Part shown: positions 1-8,792 of the stretch, in pieces | Layout of the letters: the number at the start of each line of letters is the position of its first letter | Position numbering within the stretch: the stretch's first letter is position 1 | Source: Microlunatus phosphovorus NM-1 | GTDB taxonomy: Bacteria; Actinomycetota; Actinomycetes; Propionibacteriales; Propionibacteriaceae | DNA length: 64,000 nucleotides | Direction: 5' to 3' | Assembly (NCBI RefSeq): GCF_000270245.1 | Contig: NC_015635.1 | Span: forward strand, 1,674,001-1,738,000 | The notes under the pieces: generated by a model | What the model saw: only the letters and a program-made list of their open reading frames with translations | What the model was told of the DNA's origin: nothing | The model's database searches: none | Position numbers and translations under genes: made by a program

Positions 1-1
1 G

Positions 2-217
2 TTGGCTGAGATCGGTGCATCGCTGACGGACGTGCTGGCCACCCGGGTGCTGGTCGCCACCGCAGACCGTGCGGACCTGGTGACGGTGTGGAATGTCGTT
101 GCGGACCGGTTCGGCCCGCACGACGTGCCGAGCACCTTGCTGGGTGTCACGGTGCTGGGCTATCCCGACCAACTGGTGGAGATCGAGGCCGTCGCAGCGT
201 GCGACTCGAACCCGTAG
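2..217 (+). CDS. RidA/YjgF-like protein, 3' end only
   Basis: The window opens inside this gene, so only the last 71 codons are visible. The visible part carries the pattern GASLTDVLATRVLVAT followed by a late VEIEAVA stretch. This matches the C-terminal half of the YjgF/YER057c/UK114 (Rid) family, small trimeric proteins that hydrolyse reactive enamine/imine intermediates. The N-terminus lies upstream, so the TTG at position 2 is not claimed as a start. The coding sequence ends directly against a 71-bp hairpin repeat that could act as its terminator. The family call rests on pattern similarity only. Confidence 0.7.
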   Translation: MAEIGASLTDVLATRVLVATADRADLVTVWNVVADRFGPHDVPSTLLGVTVLGYPDQLVEIEAVAACDSNP

Positions 218-288
218 TGAGTGCTCACTCACTGGTGCGCGGTGGTTGCTTCAAGTGTCGCGAAGCAACCCTGGCGCACCAGTCGATG
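218..288 (+). repeat. 71-bp palindromic dispersed repeat, copy 1
   Basis: The element starts with the near-palindrome TGAGTGCTCACTCA (218-231). A long hairpin follows: left arm 232-252, 9-nt loop 253-261, right arm 262-282, with one internal 3-nt mismatch (241-243 against 271-273). It ends with TCGATG (283-288). The right-arm core GAAGCAACCCTGGCGCACC is identical to the right-arm core of the second copy at 40936-41006, which lies in the opposite orientation and has the same total length. It sits directly after the RidA-like stop codon and may also terminate transcription. Confidence 0.85.
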
Positions 289-465
289 TGGCTGGTCGCT
301 GGCCCGTGGCCGGGGAACCGTCCTTGATCATTCCGATGAATCGCGGTGGCCAGGTGCGGCGGGGCTTGTTCGCGGCGAGCAGGCGCGCGTTCGTGAGCAG
401 GGCATCAACCTGATCGTCCGCGTGTCCTCGATCAGATGGATCAGCTCGCCACGCCGCGCTGTCAT
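289..465 (-). pseudogene. frameshifted remnant of a small protein gene, possibly antitoxin-like
   Basis: From an ATG at 463-465 the minus strand reads MTARRGELIHLIED. One frame over it continues coherently as DQVDALLTNARLLAANKP, then RRTWPPRFIGMIKDG. A single missing base near 425-430 would join the two parts. The shape (short, helical, ending in a W-P-P-x-F-x-G-x-I-x-D-G pattern) resembles small actinobacterial antitoxin-like proteins, but I cannot name a family. The second reading frame runs into the 71-bp repeat, suggesting the gene's 3' end was lost there. No partner toxin is visible in the window. Confidence 0.35.
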
Positions 466-579
466 GTCATGAGTTTAGGTCGGCGGCCTCACGTGACACA
501 TCGATCACCGTCGAGATGCTCGACATCGTCGCGGATGCCGGCCCCGATCACGTCGTGGTGATGCTCGGCCCTGACCCTG
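466..579. other. short intergenic stretch
   Basis: No gene is supported here. A plus-strand frame across about 490-590 gives a coherent-looking piece (SITVEMLDIVADAGPDHV), but it has no start codon and soon hits a stop. At most it is a relic of a lost gene. Confidence 0.3.
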
Positions 580-963
580 TCAGGCGGTGTGTGCTCCCCA
601 ATCTGTTGGATCAAGGTCGGCGATCGACTGGCTGAAGACCCAGGTTCTTCCGGCGAAGTCGGTCGCGGTGTACTGCCGCTCGCCGTAGAAGTGATTCGCT
701 GCGTCGTCGACGACCGCGCCGGCACTTGCGGCCCGAGCGCGGTGGGCGTCGACGTCAGGGACCCGGACCATAACGTGGTCGATGCCATCGGAAGGTCGGG
801 GTCCCTCCGTGATCACGATGGCGGCGTGATCGCCCACGCCGAGTTGGGCTCTGTGCTCCTCGATCTGCCAGCGCAGGGTGAATCCGAATGCCTTGATAAG
901 CCAGGTCACGGCTTCCGACACCGATGGATAGGCCAGGACGGGGAGAAGGGCATTGTCAGGCAT
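580..963 (-). CDS. VOC (glyoxalase/bleomycin-resistance fold) family protein
   Basis: 127 aa from ATG 963. The sequence opens MPDNALLPVLAYPSVSEAVTWLIKAFGF, the typical first beta-alpha element of a VOC domain. It continues with HVMVRVPDVDAHRARAASAG and ends FAGRTWVFSQS, as in the YP-x-V/PhnB-like subgroup. These are metal-dependent or metal-free dimeric enzymes or resistance proteins; the substrate cannot be deduced. An earlier start at 1026 is in frame, but ATG 963 lies at the family's usual N-terminus and overlaps the stop of the upstream glycosyltransferase by 8 nt, suggesting translational coupling. Confidence 0.75.
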   Translation of the reverse strand: MPDNALLPVLAYPSVSEAVTWLIKAFGFTLRWQIEEHRAQLGVGDHAAIVITEGPRPSDGIDHVMVRVPDVDAHRARAASAGAVVDDAANHFYGERQYTATDFAGRTWVFSQSIADLDPTDWGAHTA

Positions 964-2140
964 GGTGCGGTTGGTCAGCATTCGGCAGTCTTGCATTCGC
1001 GATCTCGACGGTCTTCTGAGGGTCACCCGACCTTGATACGACGGCTACGTACGTGTGATCTTTCACAGGGAGTGCCAGATCCTGGGTTTGATGACAGGAG
1101 CCAGGCGCGGCGGAGGATCGACACCCCCACCAGCGCCGCTGGATGGTGAAGCTGCCGGTGAACAGCACGACATCGCAGATGACCTTGGCGGGTACGGCCC
1201 AGAGCTCGAGCGAGAGTAGACCGTCGAGCATCAGCAGGTTGACGCCCAGCACGACGGTCGCGAGTGCCAGATAGCGACCGCCGGCACCGAGCAGGGGCGG
1301 CAACTGTCGCCCGCCGAACACCCAGTGGCGGTTGATGGCGAAGTTCGTCGATGCGCTGAGTAACCGGGCAAGAAGCAGGGCGAGCAGCGGACCCACGCTG
1401 AGCATGGTCAAGATCGCGAACACGGTCACGTCGATCAGCCAGCCGGCAGCCGAGCTGAGGCTGAACCTGCCGACATGTCGCGCGTGCCGGAGCAAGGGCT
1501 GATAGACGGCCCAGGAGTCTTGGACCGTACGGAAATGAGAGGAGGCGTTCGCGGCCAGATAGACGGTGGCGATCTCGACCTCGGCGATGTCGTGACCCTC
1601 GTCGACAGCCTGCAAAAGCACCTGTTGCTCGTACTCGAACCTGTTGCCGGGCACCGACAGCAACCAGCTGAGCTGCTCTGCCGGATAGCCGCGCAGGCCG
1701 GTCTGGGTGTCGCGGAGCCGGCGGCCCGTGAGCGCGCCGAAGACGGTCCGAGTGACGGTGTTGCCGAACCGGCTACGCAGCGGGACCTTTCCGGTGAAGC
1801 CGCGGGCACCGAGGATGATCGCGGCATCGCCCAGTTCGAGTTCGGTAGCGACCTTCGCGATGTCGACCGGGCGGTGCTGCCCGTCGCTATCGGCGCAGAC
1901 CACGGAGTGACCAGGGAACCGTTTGGCGATGTAGGCGAAACCGGATTTCAGAGCCGCACCCTTGCCGAGGTTCGTCGGATGGCTAACGACTTCGACGCCG
2001 CGGGCCTGGACCATCGCGAACACCGAGGCATAGTCCGAGCCCGAACCATCGTCGACGACCACCACTGTGGAGTCCGCAAGCGCGTCGACCAGATCGACCA
2101 ACGCCTTGCCAGGTTGGTAGGACGGGATCAAGACGATCAT
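956..2140 (-). CDS. bifunctional GT2 glycosyltransferase / GtrA-family membrane protein
   Basis: 394 aa. The N-terminal ~220 residues form a GT-A glycosyltransferase 2 domain: VVVVDDGSGSDY nucleotide-sugar site, CADSDGQHRP metal-binding acidic motif, QTGLRGYP acceptor region. This resembles dolichol/undecaprenyl-phosphate sugar synthases. The next ~115 residues form a GtrA domain with four hydrophobic segments (about residues 225-335), including NFAINRHWVF. Such fusions are thought to make and translocate polyprenyl-phosphate sugars for cell-envelope glycosylation. Odd: after the usual GtrA end (FTIQRRWW) the frame runs on for ~55 unrelated residues, so a 3' frameshift is possible near the G-rich run at about 1120. 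It follows the phosphodiester glycosidase gene by 10 nt. Confidence 0.85.
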   Translation of the reverse strand: MIVLIPSYQPGKALVDLVDALADSTVVVVDDGSGSDYASVFAMVQARGVEVVSHPTNLGKGAALKSGFAYIAKRFPGHSVVCADSDGQHRPVDIAKVATELELGDAAIILGARGFTGKVPLRSRFGNTVTRTVFGALTGRRLRDTQTGLRGYPAEQLSWLLSVPGNRFEYEQQVLLQAVDEGHDIAEVEIATVYLAANASSHFRTVQDSWAVYQPLLRHARHVGRFSLSSAAGWLIDVTVFAILTMLSVGPLLALLLARLLSASTNFAINRHWVFGGRQLPPLLGAGGRYLALATVVLGVNLLMLDGLLSLELWAVPAKVICDVVLFTGSFTIQRRWWGCRSSAAPGSCHQTQDLALPVKDHTYVAVVSRSGDPQKTVEIANARLPNADQPHHA

Positions 2141-2150
2141 CTCTGTCGAC

Positions 2151-3077
2151 CTATCCGGCCACGTAGATGATGTCGGAGGTGCCGCGTTCGCGGTCTCTGC
2201 CCAGCGGGTCGTTGATCAGATCTCCGTCGAGCACCATGGTGGTCGAGCCGCCGCCATCGAGGTTGTAGCCGACCTGTACGCCGCGATCGAGGAGCAGCTG
2301 CGCCAACTCGGTCATCGTCATGCCGCGTGAGTAGCCGGCGCTGCGGCCATCGACAGCTGCGAACAGGAAGTGGTTGGCAGCGATCATCCCGATCGCGGTT
2401 CGGGGCTGATTGCCCTGAACGGAGTGGTTGCCCACGTTGGTGTCGATCTCGACGTCGTCGATGCCTTCGACGATTGCTCCACCGTTGACGAGCCCGGGTC
2501 CGAAGGACCAGGTCTGCCAGGCGCCCTTGGCGAGCAGATCATCGGCGGAGGTGCTCGTCTCGTCGTAGAGGGAGAGGGTGCCGTCGGTGCGCAACAGCAG
2601 ACCCTGACGGGCGCCGGCGTCGCGATAGGCCACGCCGTTGCGGATGACGATGCCGGTGTCTCGGAAGCCGTAGTAGTCACCGTTGATCGCCAGCACCGCG
2701 CCCGCCTGCGCTGCGATGTCGGAGGTCTTGGCGATGACGTTGGTGCCGAATGTGTCCTCGGCGAAGGCCGCGCGGATGATCGTCGCGTCGCTGACCTGTA
2801 CGTCGGCGACGTAGGCGGTGACCTTGTCGTTCCCGCTGCCGGTCACCACCGTGTCGATGGAGATCGTCGCCGTACTGCTCGCATATCCGGTCGCGCTGGC
2901 TTGCCCGTTCTTGGCCGCGGCGGCGACGGTGACGTCGCCGGTGCCGAGGGTGTCGGTCGAGGTCACCTCGACGTGCGGGATCAGATAGCGATCCGCTGCC
3001 CAGCCCGCCGTGCCGCCGATTCCGGCGAGGAGGCCGAGCCCACCGACGATGAAGCCGCGGCGACTGACACCTGACAT
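2151..3077 (-). CDS. exported phosphodiester glycosidase (NAGPA-type, DUF2233) domain protein
   Basis: 308 aa from ATG 3077, chosen because AAGGAAGG lies at good spacing upstream and the N-terminus is then a Tat-like signal, MSGVSRRGFIVGGLGLLAG. The mature part has LAINGDYYGFRDTGIVIRNG, GPGLVNGG, PRTAIGM and VGYNLDGGGSTTM, the conserved blocks of the NAGPA family. That family includes GlcNAc-1-phosphodiester alpha-N-acetylglucosaminidase and related bacterial phosphodiester glycosidases. It probably acts outside the membrane on sugar-phosphate diesters of cell-wall glycopolymers. It forms a minus-strand unit with the downstream GT2-GtrA gene. Confidence 0.85.
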   Translation of the reverse strand: MSGVSRRGFIVGGLGLLAGIGGTAGWAADRYLIPHVEVTSTDTLGTGDVTVAAAAKNGQASATGYASSTATISIDTVVTGSGNDKVTAYVADVQVSDATIIRAAFAEDTFGTNVIAKTSDIAAQAGAVLAINGDYYGFRDTGIVIRNGVAYRDAGARQGLLLRTDGTLSLYDETSTSADDLLAKGAWQTWSFGPGLVNGGAIVEGIDDVEIDTNVGNHSVQGNQPRTAIGMIAANHFLFAAVDGRSAGYSRGMTMTELAQLLLDRGVQVGYNLDGGGSTTMVLDGDLINDPLGRDRERGTSDIIYVAG

Positions 3078-3246
3078 GAGGAGCCTTCCTTCGAAGTGGC
3101 TTCCCATTAGGTCAAGGTCTGCTGGGCGCGGTCCGGGAGGCGGCTAGGTGGCTGCTGTGAGTGCTGTTCGGATCGGGAGAAGGACACTCGATGCGTTGCC
3201 GAGTACGGCCAGGGCACTCTCGTTTAGACATCCGCGTCCGGGTCGC

Positions 3247-3275
3247 TGGACAAACATTCGAATATTGCCTATAAT
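3247..3275 (+). promoter_or_regulatory. near-consensus -35/-10 promoter of the DUF222 gene, leaderless
   Basis: TGGACA (3247-3252) is separated by exactly 17 bp from TATAAT (3270-3275). The ATG at 3283 lies 7 nt after the -10 box, so the expected transcription start falls at or next to the start codon. This is the best sigma-70-type promoter match in the window. Confidence 0.75.
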
Positions 3276-3282
3276 CAGATAC

Positions 3283-5133
3283 ATGTTCGAGTCGAAGCTG
3301 GAGGAAGCGCTCGGTGATCCGAGCGCCTTGCTCCGGCTGGCTGCGGACACGGTGGCGGCCGAGCGGCAGGCTGGCTGTCGGAAGCTGGTGATCGCTGCGG
3401 CGTGGGCGGGCTGTCATGGTGCGCCGGCGGAGCTGGAGCTTGCTGATGATGCCGCGATCGAGGCACAGAGTGCGTTGGTTGACCGGTTCGTCCGGATCGG
3501 GCCAACGGGTACGCCGCTGGTGGCCGAGTGCTCGCCCGCCGAGCTGGGAAAGGCGCTGCAGACCGGACCGGCAGCGGCCAAGAGCCTGATGCGAGTGGCC
3601 CTGATTGTGCGCTATCGGCTGCCCAGGCTGTGGGAGCGGGTGAAGGCCGGAGAAGTCTGGTTGTGGAAGGTTCGCCAGATTGCCGAGCGCTCCGCGCATC
3701 TCGGGGCGTTGACGTCGTGGTGCCTGGACATGCAGATCACCCGGTGGGTCGAGCAGGTGGCGTGGGCACGGTTCCTCGACATCTTCGATGCGGCGCTACT
3801 GCGGGTCGACGAAGACACCTACCGGCGTCGTGCCGAAGAGGCTGCCGGGCAGCGAGACGTGCGCTCGTTTCGTGGGGAGCAGGGGCTGCGGACTCTGGTC
3901 GCTCGGATGGAGGCTGGCGATGACGCCGCGTTCATGGCGCTGGTGAACCGGGTTGCGCAGTGTCTGGCGGAGGAAGGGGATGAAGATCCTGTCGGGATCC
4001 GCCGGTCGAAGGCGATGGGGATCATCGCTCACCAGGCCAAGCTGAGGGATATCCTCGCGCGGCACGCCGCCGATCCGGACGATCCACGACACCCGGAAGA
4101 GCGGGTGGCTGCGCACTTGGACGACCCAACGGATCCATGGGCGGAAGACGATGTCCCTCAGGCGGGATGGCAGACCGCTGGGCATGGGAACTATCATCAG
4201 CCTGGGTTCGATGATCTCGACGACCTCGAGGACTGCTGGAACGCCCAATCCGAGCCTGCATCAGAAGAACCGGTGTCAGAGGGTGGTGCCACGGCTGACG
4301 GTTCGGAGTCGCCGGTCGATGAGGACGATCGGGCCTGGCTCGACGAGCAGCGTGATACTCGGCCGGCTGCGGCGGACGGACGCTCGGAAGAGGCCGTGGA
4401 GGCGGCCGGGATGGATGCTTCGCCTTCTCCCGCGGCCTTCGGTTCCGCCGAGCCCGGCTCTTGCGCGACCTCTCGTGATGAGCGTGGCGCGTGCCGGGCA
4501 TGTGGGTCGACGTATGACCTACGGCCCTTCACCAAGGCTGGTCTCGCCGCATGTGCGACCAAGGCCGTCATTCACGTCCATGTCACCGATCAGACGCTGA
4601 TCGACCAACATGGGGTGCTGCGGACCGCGGACGGGCCGATCACCTTGGAACAGTTCCGGCGCTGGCTCACCGATGCTGATCCCACGATCACGATCCGACC
4701 AGTGTTGGATCCGGCGGCGGTCGCACCCGTGGACAGCTATGAAATCCCGATGGCGATCCGCGAGGCCGTGCACACCCGGCATCCGGGGTCGGTGTGGCCG
4801 TTCAGCCCGGTTACCGAGATCAGCACCGGTGGCCGACTCGACTTGGACCACACCAGGAGCTATCGCAAGAACGGACCACCGGGTCAGACTTCGGTCGACA
4901 GTCTCGCACCGCTGGCCAGATCGGAGCATCGGGCCAAGACCGTCGGTGGCTGGCAGGTCCGAAGTCCGAGCCTGGGTACGTATGTGTGGCGATCACCCCA
5001 CGGCTGGATCAGCATCGTCACCAACCAAGGCACCCTGCTGCTCGGCGACGGGCCTTGGACTTGCCAACTCTGGGAGACGGTTTCTAGCACCGGGGCCGGA
5101 GCTGATTCAGCGCAGGCGAACTCCGCGCTTTGA
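3283..5133 (+). CDS. DUF222 / HNH-endonuclease-like (13E12 repeat family) protein
   Basis: 616 aa from ATG 3283. The longer frame starting upstream would begin before the promoter, so it is rejected. The N-terminal ~300 residues show the helical DUF222 pattern (LAECSPAELGKALQTGPAAAKSLM..). An acidic low-complexity linker follows (about residues 340-440). The C-terminus carries an HNH-like block: LDLDHTRSY, then SVDSLAPLARSEHRAKTVGGW and VWRSPHGW. This is the architecture of the actinobacterial 13E12-repeat proteins. Their role is not established; a mobile-element or nuclease role is inferred from the HNH fold. It converges with the DinB gene, with 4 nt between the stop codons. Confidence 0.85.
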   Translation: MFESKLEEALGDPSALLRLAADTVAAERQAGCRKLVIAAAWAGCHGAPAELELADDAAIEAQSALVDRFVRIGPTGTPLVAECSPAELGKALQTGPAAAKSLMRVALIVRYRLPRLWERVKAGEVWLWKVRQIAERSAHLGALTSWCLDMQITRWVEQVAWARFLDIFDAALLRVDEDTYRRRAEEAAGQRDVRSFRGEQGLRTLVARMEAGDDAAFMALVNRVAQCLAEEGDEDPVGIRRSKAMGIIAHQAKLRDILARHAADPDDPRHPEERVAAHLDDPTDPWAEDDVPQAGWQTAGHGNYHQPGFDDLDDLEDCWNAQSEPASEEPVSEGGATADGSESPVDEDDRAWLDEQRDTRPAAADGRSEEAVEAAGMDASPSPAAFGSAEPGSCATSRDERGACRACGSTYDLRPFTKAGLAACATKAVIHVHVTDQTLIDQHGVLRTADGPITLEQFRRWLTDADPTITIRPVLDPAAVAPVDSYEIPMAIREAVHTRHPGSVWPFSPVTEISTGGRLDLDHTRSYRKNGPPGQTSVDSLAPLARSEHRAKTVGGWQVRSPSLGTYVWRSPHGWISIVTNQGTLLLGDGPWTCQLWETVSSTGAGADSAQANSAL

Positions 5134-5137
5134 AACA

Positions 5138-5719
5138 TCAGCGCCCTGAGTGAGCCGCGTCGGCGATCTGCTCCAGTTGGGTGCGGTACGCCGCCCAGCG
5201 CTCGGGCGTCCAGCCCGGCAGATTCGGGTCTTGGGTCGGGGGAGCATCCAGCAGCAGCTCACGGACGATGTCGGCGTGGCCGGCGTGATGTGCGGTCTCG
5301 GCGATCATGTGCACGATGATCTGGCCGAGCGTGACGTCGGCCTTCTCCGGTCGCCACCAGGGCACCCGGCCCGGCGAGTCCAGCTCCAGTGCTTCGATGG
5401 TCGCGTCGGCTTGGCGTGCGGATTCCTCGTATAGGGCGACGATCTGCTCGCGGGACTCGTCGGCGGTCGCCCACATGTCGGCGTTCAGTTCAGCATCCTC
5501 ATCGAACCAGGGCAGTGCCTGCCCATGATCGCGACCGAAGGTCTCACCGAAGTAGCCGAGACTGACACTGGCGGTGTGCTTGACGATGCCGAGCAGATTC
5601 GTGCCGGACGGCGTCAGCGGCCAGCGGACCTGGCGATCATCCAGGCCGTCGAGAGTGGCGAGCAGCGCGGCGCGCTCCTTGCCGAGGTAGCGGAGCAGGG
5701 TCTGCTTTGGGGCAGTCAT
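5138..5719 (-). CDS. DinB-family protein (DUF664-like)
   Basis: 193 aa from ATG 5719; the longer open frame upstream is antisense to the next gene and unsupported. The sequence has NLLGIVKHTASVSLGYFGETFG near residue 45 and IIVHMIAETAHHAGHADIVREL near residue 150. These supply the conserved His residues of the DinB four-helix metal-binding fold. Members are putative metal-dependent hydrolases or thiol transferases (mycothiol-dependent in some actinobacteria); the exact reaction is unknown. It is divergent from the RraA-like gene. Confidence 0.85.
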   Translation of the reverse strand: MTAPKQTLLRYLGKERAALLATLDGLDDRQVRWPLTPSGTNLLGIVKHTASVSLGYFGETFGRDHGQALPWFDEDAELNADMWATADESREQIVALYEESARQADATIEALELDSPGRVPWWRPEKADVTLGQIIVHMIAETAHHAGHADIVRELLLDAPPTQDPNLPGWTPERWAAYRTQLEQIADAAHSGR

Positions 5720-5726
5720 GTAGTCG

Positions 5727-5732
5727 ACGATA
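5727..5732 (-). promoter_or_regulatory. TANNNT -10 element, DinB gene
   Basis: TATCGT on the minus strand is followed by 7 nt and then ATG 5719. This spacing predicts a leaderless transcript; no Shine-Dalgarno sequence is present. Confidence 0.55.
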
Positions 5733-5762
5733 GGCGAGGGGATGGATGAGAGGCTTGGGTCC

Positions 5763-6440
5763 ATGACCTCTCCCGCACCCGAGCATCTGCGTAACCTGCT
5801 GTTCCGGCTCGCCGGCATCGACACCACCTCCCTCGCTGATGCGGGCCGCGGCGTGGTCGGCGTGCTGCCGGCGGAGATCCGGCCAGTACGCCCAGGTTTG
5901 CGGATCCTCGGCACCGCGGTGACCGTCGAGGCCAGGGACGATCTGATGCCGATGCTCGCCGGACTGCGGTTGGCCGGTCCCGGCGATGTGCTCATGGTGG
6001 CTGGCAGCTCCGAGCACGCCGTGGCCGGCGAGTTGTTCGGGACAGAGGCCCTGCGACGCGGGATGGCCGGCATCGTGATCGACGGTTACTGCCGCGACAC
6101 CCGTACGCTCGCGACCCTCGAGCTTCCCGTCTACTCCCGAGGCGCCGTGCCCTCTGCACCCGGCGCGTCCTCCGCTCAGCCGGTGGTGCAGGTGCCGATC
6201 ACCGTCGGCGGAGTCGAGGTCTGTCCGGGCGACATCGTGGTCGGCGACGAGGACGGCGTGGTGATCGCCGGGGCCGAAGCCTTCGCCTCGGTGATCGACA
6301 TGGCGGAGGAGATCCAGCAACGCGAGCAGGGACTGCAGCGTGCGATCGCCGCCGGTGAGTCGCTCTTCGACCACGTCGACTTCGACGCGCACCTGGCCCG
6401 GCTGCAGGCCGGCGAGCCCAGCAAGCTGAGCTTCTCGTGA
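5763..6440 (+). CDS. RraA-like / HMG-CHA aldolase family protein
   Basis: 225 aa from ATG 5763; an in-frame ATG at 5742 is possible. The family blocks are RILGTAVTVEARDDLMPML, GDVLMVAGSSEHAVAGELFG, GIVIDGYCRDTRTL (the conserved Asp/Arg active-site region) and PGDIVVGDEDGVVIAG. The family includes RNase E inhibitor RraA of proteobacteria and divalent-metal 4-hydroxy-4-methyl-2-oxoglutarate aldolases. In an actinobacterium the aldolase/decarboxylase role is more likely. Its stop overlaps the start of the next gene (GTGA), suggesting an amino-acid or keto-acid pathway with the aminotransferase. Confidence 0.8.
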   Translation: MTSPAPEHLRNLLFRLAGIDTTSLADAGRGVVGVLPAEIRPVRPGLRILGTAVTVEARDDLMPMLAGLRLAGPGDVLMVAGSSEHAVAGELFGTEALRRGMAGIVIDGYCRDTRTLATLELPVYSRGAVPSAPGASSAQPVVQVPITVGGVEVCPGDIVVGDEDGVVIAGAEAFASVIDMAEEIQQREQGLQRAIAAGESLFDHVDFDAHLARLQAGEPSKLSFS

Positions 6441-7624
6441 AGAACTTTGCCCGGCGCGCCGCGCACGTACAGCCGTCGGCGATTCGCGAACTGCTGCGAC
6501 TCGGCGCCGATCCCGAGGTGATCTCCTTCGGCGGCGGCTACCCGGACCCGGCGCTGTTCCCGGTCGAGGAACTGGCCGAGATCTACGCCCGGCTGCTGCG
6601 CCCCGAGCACGCTAAGAATCTGCAATACACCGCCTCCAATGGGCTTCCCGAACTGCGAGCCCAGGTGGCCGCACGGATGACCGCCGACGGCATCGATTGC
6701 ACCGCCGACGACGTACTGATCATCCAAGGCGCGCAGCAGGGTCTCGATCTCACCGCGCGGCTGCTCGTCGATCCCGGCGACGTGATCGTCACCGAGGACC
6801 CGACCTTCCTCGGCGCGCTGATCGCGTTCGCTCCCACCGAACCGGAGTATGCCGTCGTCGGCACCGACGAGCGCGGCATCGACACCGACCACCTCTCCGA
6901 CGTCCTGGCCGCCAATCCCCGGGCGCGGCTGATCTACACCATGCCGGAGTTCCAGAACCCCACCGGTGTCACCCTCAGCCTGGAGCGACGGCATCGGCTG
7001 ATCGAACTGGCCAACCAGCACGATCTCATCGTTCTCGAGGACACCCCATACCGTGCGCTGCGCTACGAGGGGACCTCGCTGCCCACCCTCAAGAGCTTGG
7101 ACACCGAGGGCCGCGTCATCCATCTCGGCAGCTTCTCCAAGATCCTCGCGCCGTCGATGCGGCTCGGCTGGGTGGTCGCCGCGCCGGCGATCCTGGAGAA
7201 GCTCGCGCTGCTCAAGCTCGCGGCCGACACCCAGAACAGCACCCTCAACATGGCCGCCACCTCCGACTACCTGAGCCGGTACGACATCGACGCCCACCTG
7301 GCACAGGCCCGACCGGTGTATCGGCACAAACGCGACCTGATGCTCTCGACCCTCGCCGCCACGCTTCCGGCAGGAGTCAGCTACACCCACTCCGAGGGCG
7401 GGCTGTTCACCTGGCTCGCTTTCCCGGAGGGCTTCGATGCCGGCGCGTTCATGGCCGACACCTTGCTGCCGCGGGCGAAGGTGGCGTACGTGCCCGGTGG
7501 CACCTTCTTCCCGATCACCCAGCAGCCGAACCATGCCCGGTTGAGCTTCTCCGGCATCGACGATGATCGGCTGGTGCAGGGCATCACCGCACTGGGCAAC
7601 TTGGTGACCGAGCACCTACGCTAG
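6437..7624 (+). CDS. PLP-dependent class I/II aminotransferase (2-aminoadipate transaminase-like)
   Basis: 395 aa from GTG 6437, which overlaps the RraA-like stop by 4 nt. It is a fold-type I aminotransferase: [14 protein letters not shown] at the N-terminus, [11 protein letters not shown] in the middle, [17 protein letters not shown] with the Schiff-base Lys, and a late RLSFSG with the carboxylate-binding Arg. The G-G-G-Y-P-D-P start and overall order match the LysN/MocR-catalytic-domain group (2-aminoadipate or aromatic/branched-chain transaminases). There is no N-terminal HTH, so it is an enzyme rather than a MocR regulator. The substrate is unknown. Confidence 0.85.
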   Translation: MKNFARRAAHVQPSAIRELLRLGADPEVISFGGGYPDPALFPVEELAEIYARLLRPEHAKNLQYTASNGLPELRAQVAARMTADGIDCTADDVLIIQGAQQGLDLTARLLVDPGDVIVTEDPTFLGALIAFAPTEPEYAVVGTDERGIDTDHLSDVLAANPRARLIYTMPEFQNPTGVTLSLERRHRLIELANQHDLIVLEDTPYRALRYEGTSLPTLKSLDTEGRVIHLGSFSKILAPSMRLGWVVAAPAILEKLALLKLAADTQNSTLNMAATSDYLSRYDIDAHLAQARPVYRHKRDLMLSTLAATLPAGVSYTHSEGGLFTWLAFPEGFDAGAFMADTLLPRAKVAYVPGGTFFPITQQPNHARLSFSGIDDDRLVQGITALGNLVTEHLR

Positions 7625-7632
7625 AGGGCGAC

Positions 7633-8781
7633 ATGACGACTATTGATCTCGGGCTACCGCCGCTGCCACCACCCACCCTCGCACCGCGCAAGCGCACCCG
7701 GCAGATCAAGGTCGGCAAGGTGCTCGTCGGCGGCGATGCGCCGATCAGCGTCCAGTCCATGACCACGACCCTGACCGCGAACATCAACGCCACCCTGCAG
7801 CAGATCGCCGAGTTGACCGCGACCGGCTGTGACATCGTCCGGGTCGCCGTGCCGAGCCAGGACGACGCGGAGGCGTTGCCGGCGATCGCCCGGAAGTCGC
7901 AGATCCCGGTGATCGCCGACATCCACTTCCAGCCGAAGTACGTGTTCGCCGCGATCGAGGCGGGCTGCGCCGCCGTACGAGTGAACCCGGGCAACATCAA
8001 GGCTTTCGACGACCGGGTCGGCGAGATCGCCCAAGCCGCGAAGGAGACCGGCACCTCGATCCGGATCGGGGTCAACGCCGGCTCGCTGGACAAGCGACTG
8101 CTGGCCAAGTACGGCAAGGCCACCCCCGAGGCGCTGGTCGAGTCGGCGCTGTGGGAGGCCAGTCTGTTCGAGGAGCATGGCTTCCGGGACTTCAAGATCA
8201 GCGTCAAGCACAACGACCCGGTGATCATGGTGCGGGCGTACGAGATGCTCAGTGACGCCTGCAACTATCCGCTGCACCTCGGGGTCACCGAGGCAGGGCC
8301 GGCGTTCCAGGGCACCATCAAGTCCGCCGTCGCTTTCGGATCCCTGCTCAGCAAGGGAATCGGGGACACCATTCGGGTGTCGCTGTCAGCCCCGCCGGCC
8401 GAGGAGGTCAAGGTCGGCCTGCAGATCCTGCAGTCGCTCAACCTCCGGCCCCGCAAGCTCGAGATCGTTTCCTGCCCATCCTGTGGCCGTGCCCAGGTCG
8501 ACGTCTACAAGCTTGCCGACGCCGTCACCGCGGGCCTCGAAGGTCTTGAGGTCCCGTTGCGGGTCGCGGTGATGGGCTGCGTCGTGAACGGTCCCGGCGA
8601 GGCGCGGGAGGCCGACCTCGGCGTCGCCTCCGGCAACGGCAAAGGCCAGATCTTCGTCAAGGGTGAGGTCATCAAGACGGTCAGGGAAGCCGACATCGTC
8701 GAGACACTGATCGAAGAGGCGATGCGGCTCGCCGACGAGATGCCGGCCGCTGAGGGAACGCCCACCGTCAGCGTGGGCTAG
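7633..8781 (+). CDS. ispG: 4-hydroxy-3-methylbut-2-enyl-diphosphate synthase (flavodoxin)
   Basis: 382 aa. IspG converts 2-C-methyl-D-erythritol 2,4-cyclodiphosphate to HMBPP in the MEP isoprenoid pathway. The sequence has the TIM-barrel start [15 protein letters not shown] and DIHFQPKYV. The [4Fe-4S] cysteines are in SCPSCGR (about residues 280-283) and [11 protein letters not shown] (about 316). Its length is usual for the bacterial two-domain enzyme. It is followed by the DUF4081-type GNAT and proS, the common actinobacterial order. The aminotransferase lies immediately upstream, where dxr and rseP are often found. Confidence 0.97.
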   Translation: MTTIDLGLPPLPPPTLAPRKRTRQIKVGKVLVGGDAPISVQSMTTTLTANINATLQQIAELTATGCDIVRVAVPSQDDAEALPAIARKSQIPVIADIHFQPKYVFAAIEAGCAAVRVNPGNIKAFDDRVGEIAQAAKETGTSIRIGVNAGSLDKRLLAKYGKATPEALVESALWEASLFEEHGFRDFKISVKHNDPVIMVRAYEMLSDACNYPLHLGVTEAGPAFQGTIKSAVAFGSLLSKGIGDTIRVSLSAPPAEEVKVGLQILQSLNLRPRKLEIVSCPSCGRAQVDVYKLADAVTAGLEGLEVPLRVAVMGCVVNGPGEAREADLGVASGNGKGQIFVKGEVIKTVREADIVETLIEEAMRLADEMPAAEGTPTVSVG

Positions 8782-8784
8782 CGT
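8779..8784 (+). promoter_or_regulatory. possible -10 element, GNAT gene
   Basis: TAGCGT overlaps the ispG stop codon and lies 8 nt before GTG 8793. It may allow leaderless expression of the acetyltransferase separately from ispG. Confidence 0.35.
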
Positions 8785-8792
8785 GACCTGAC

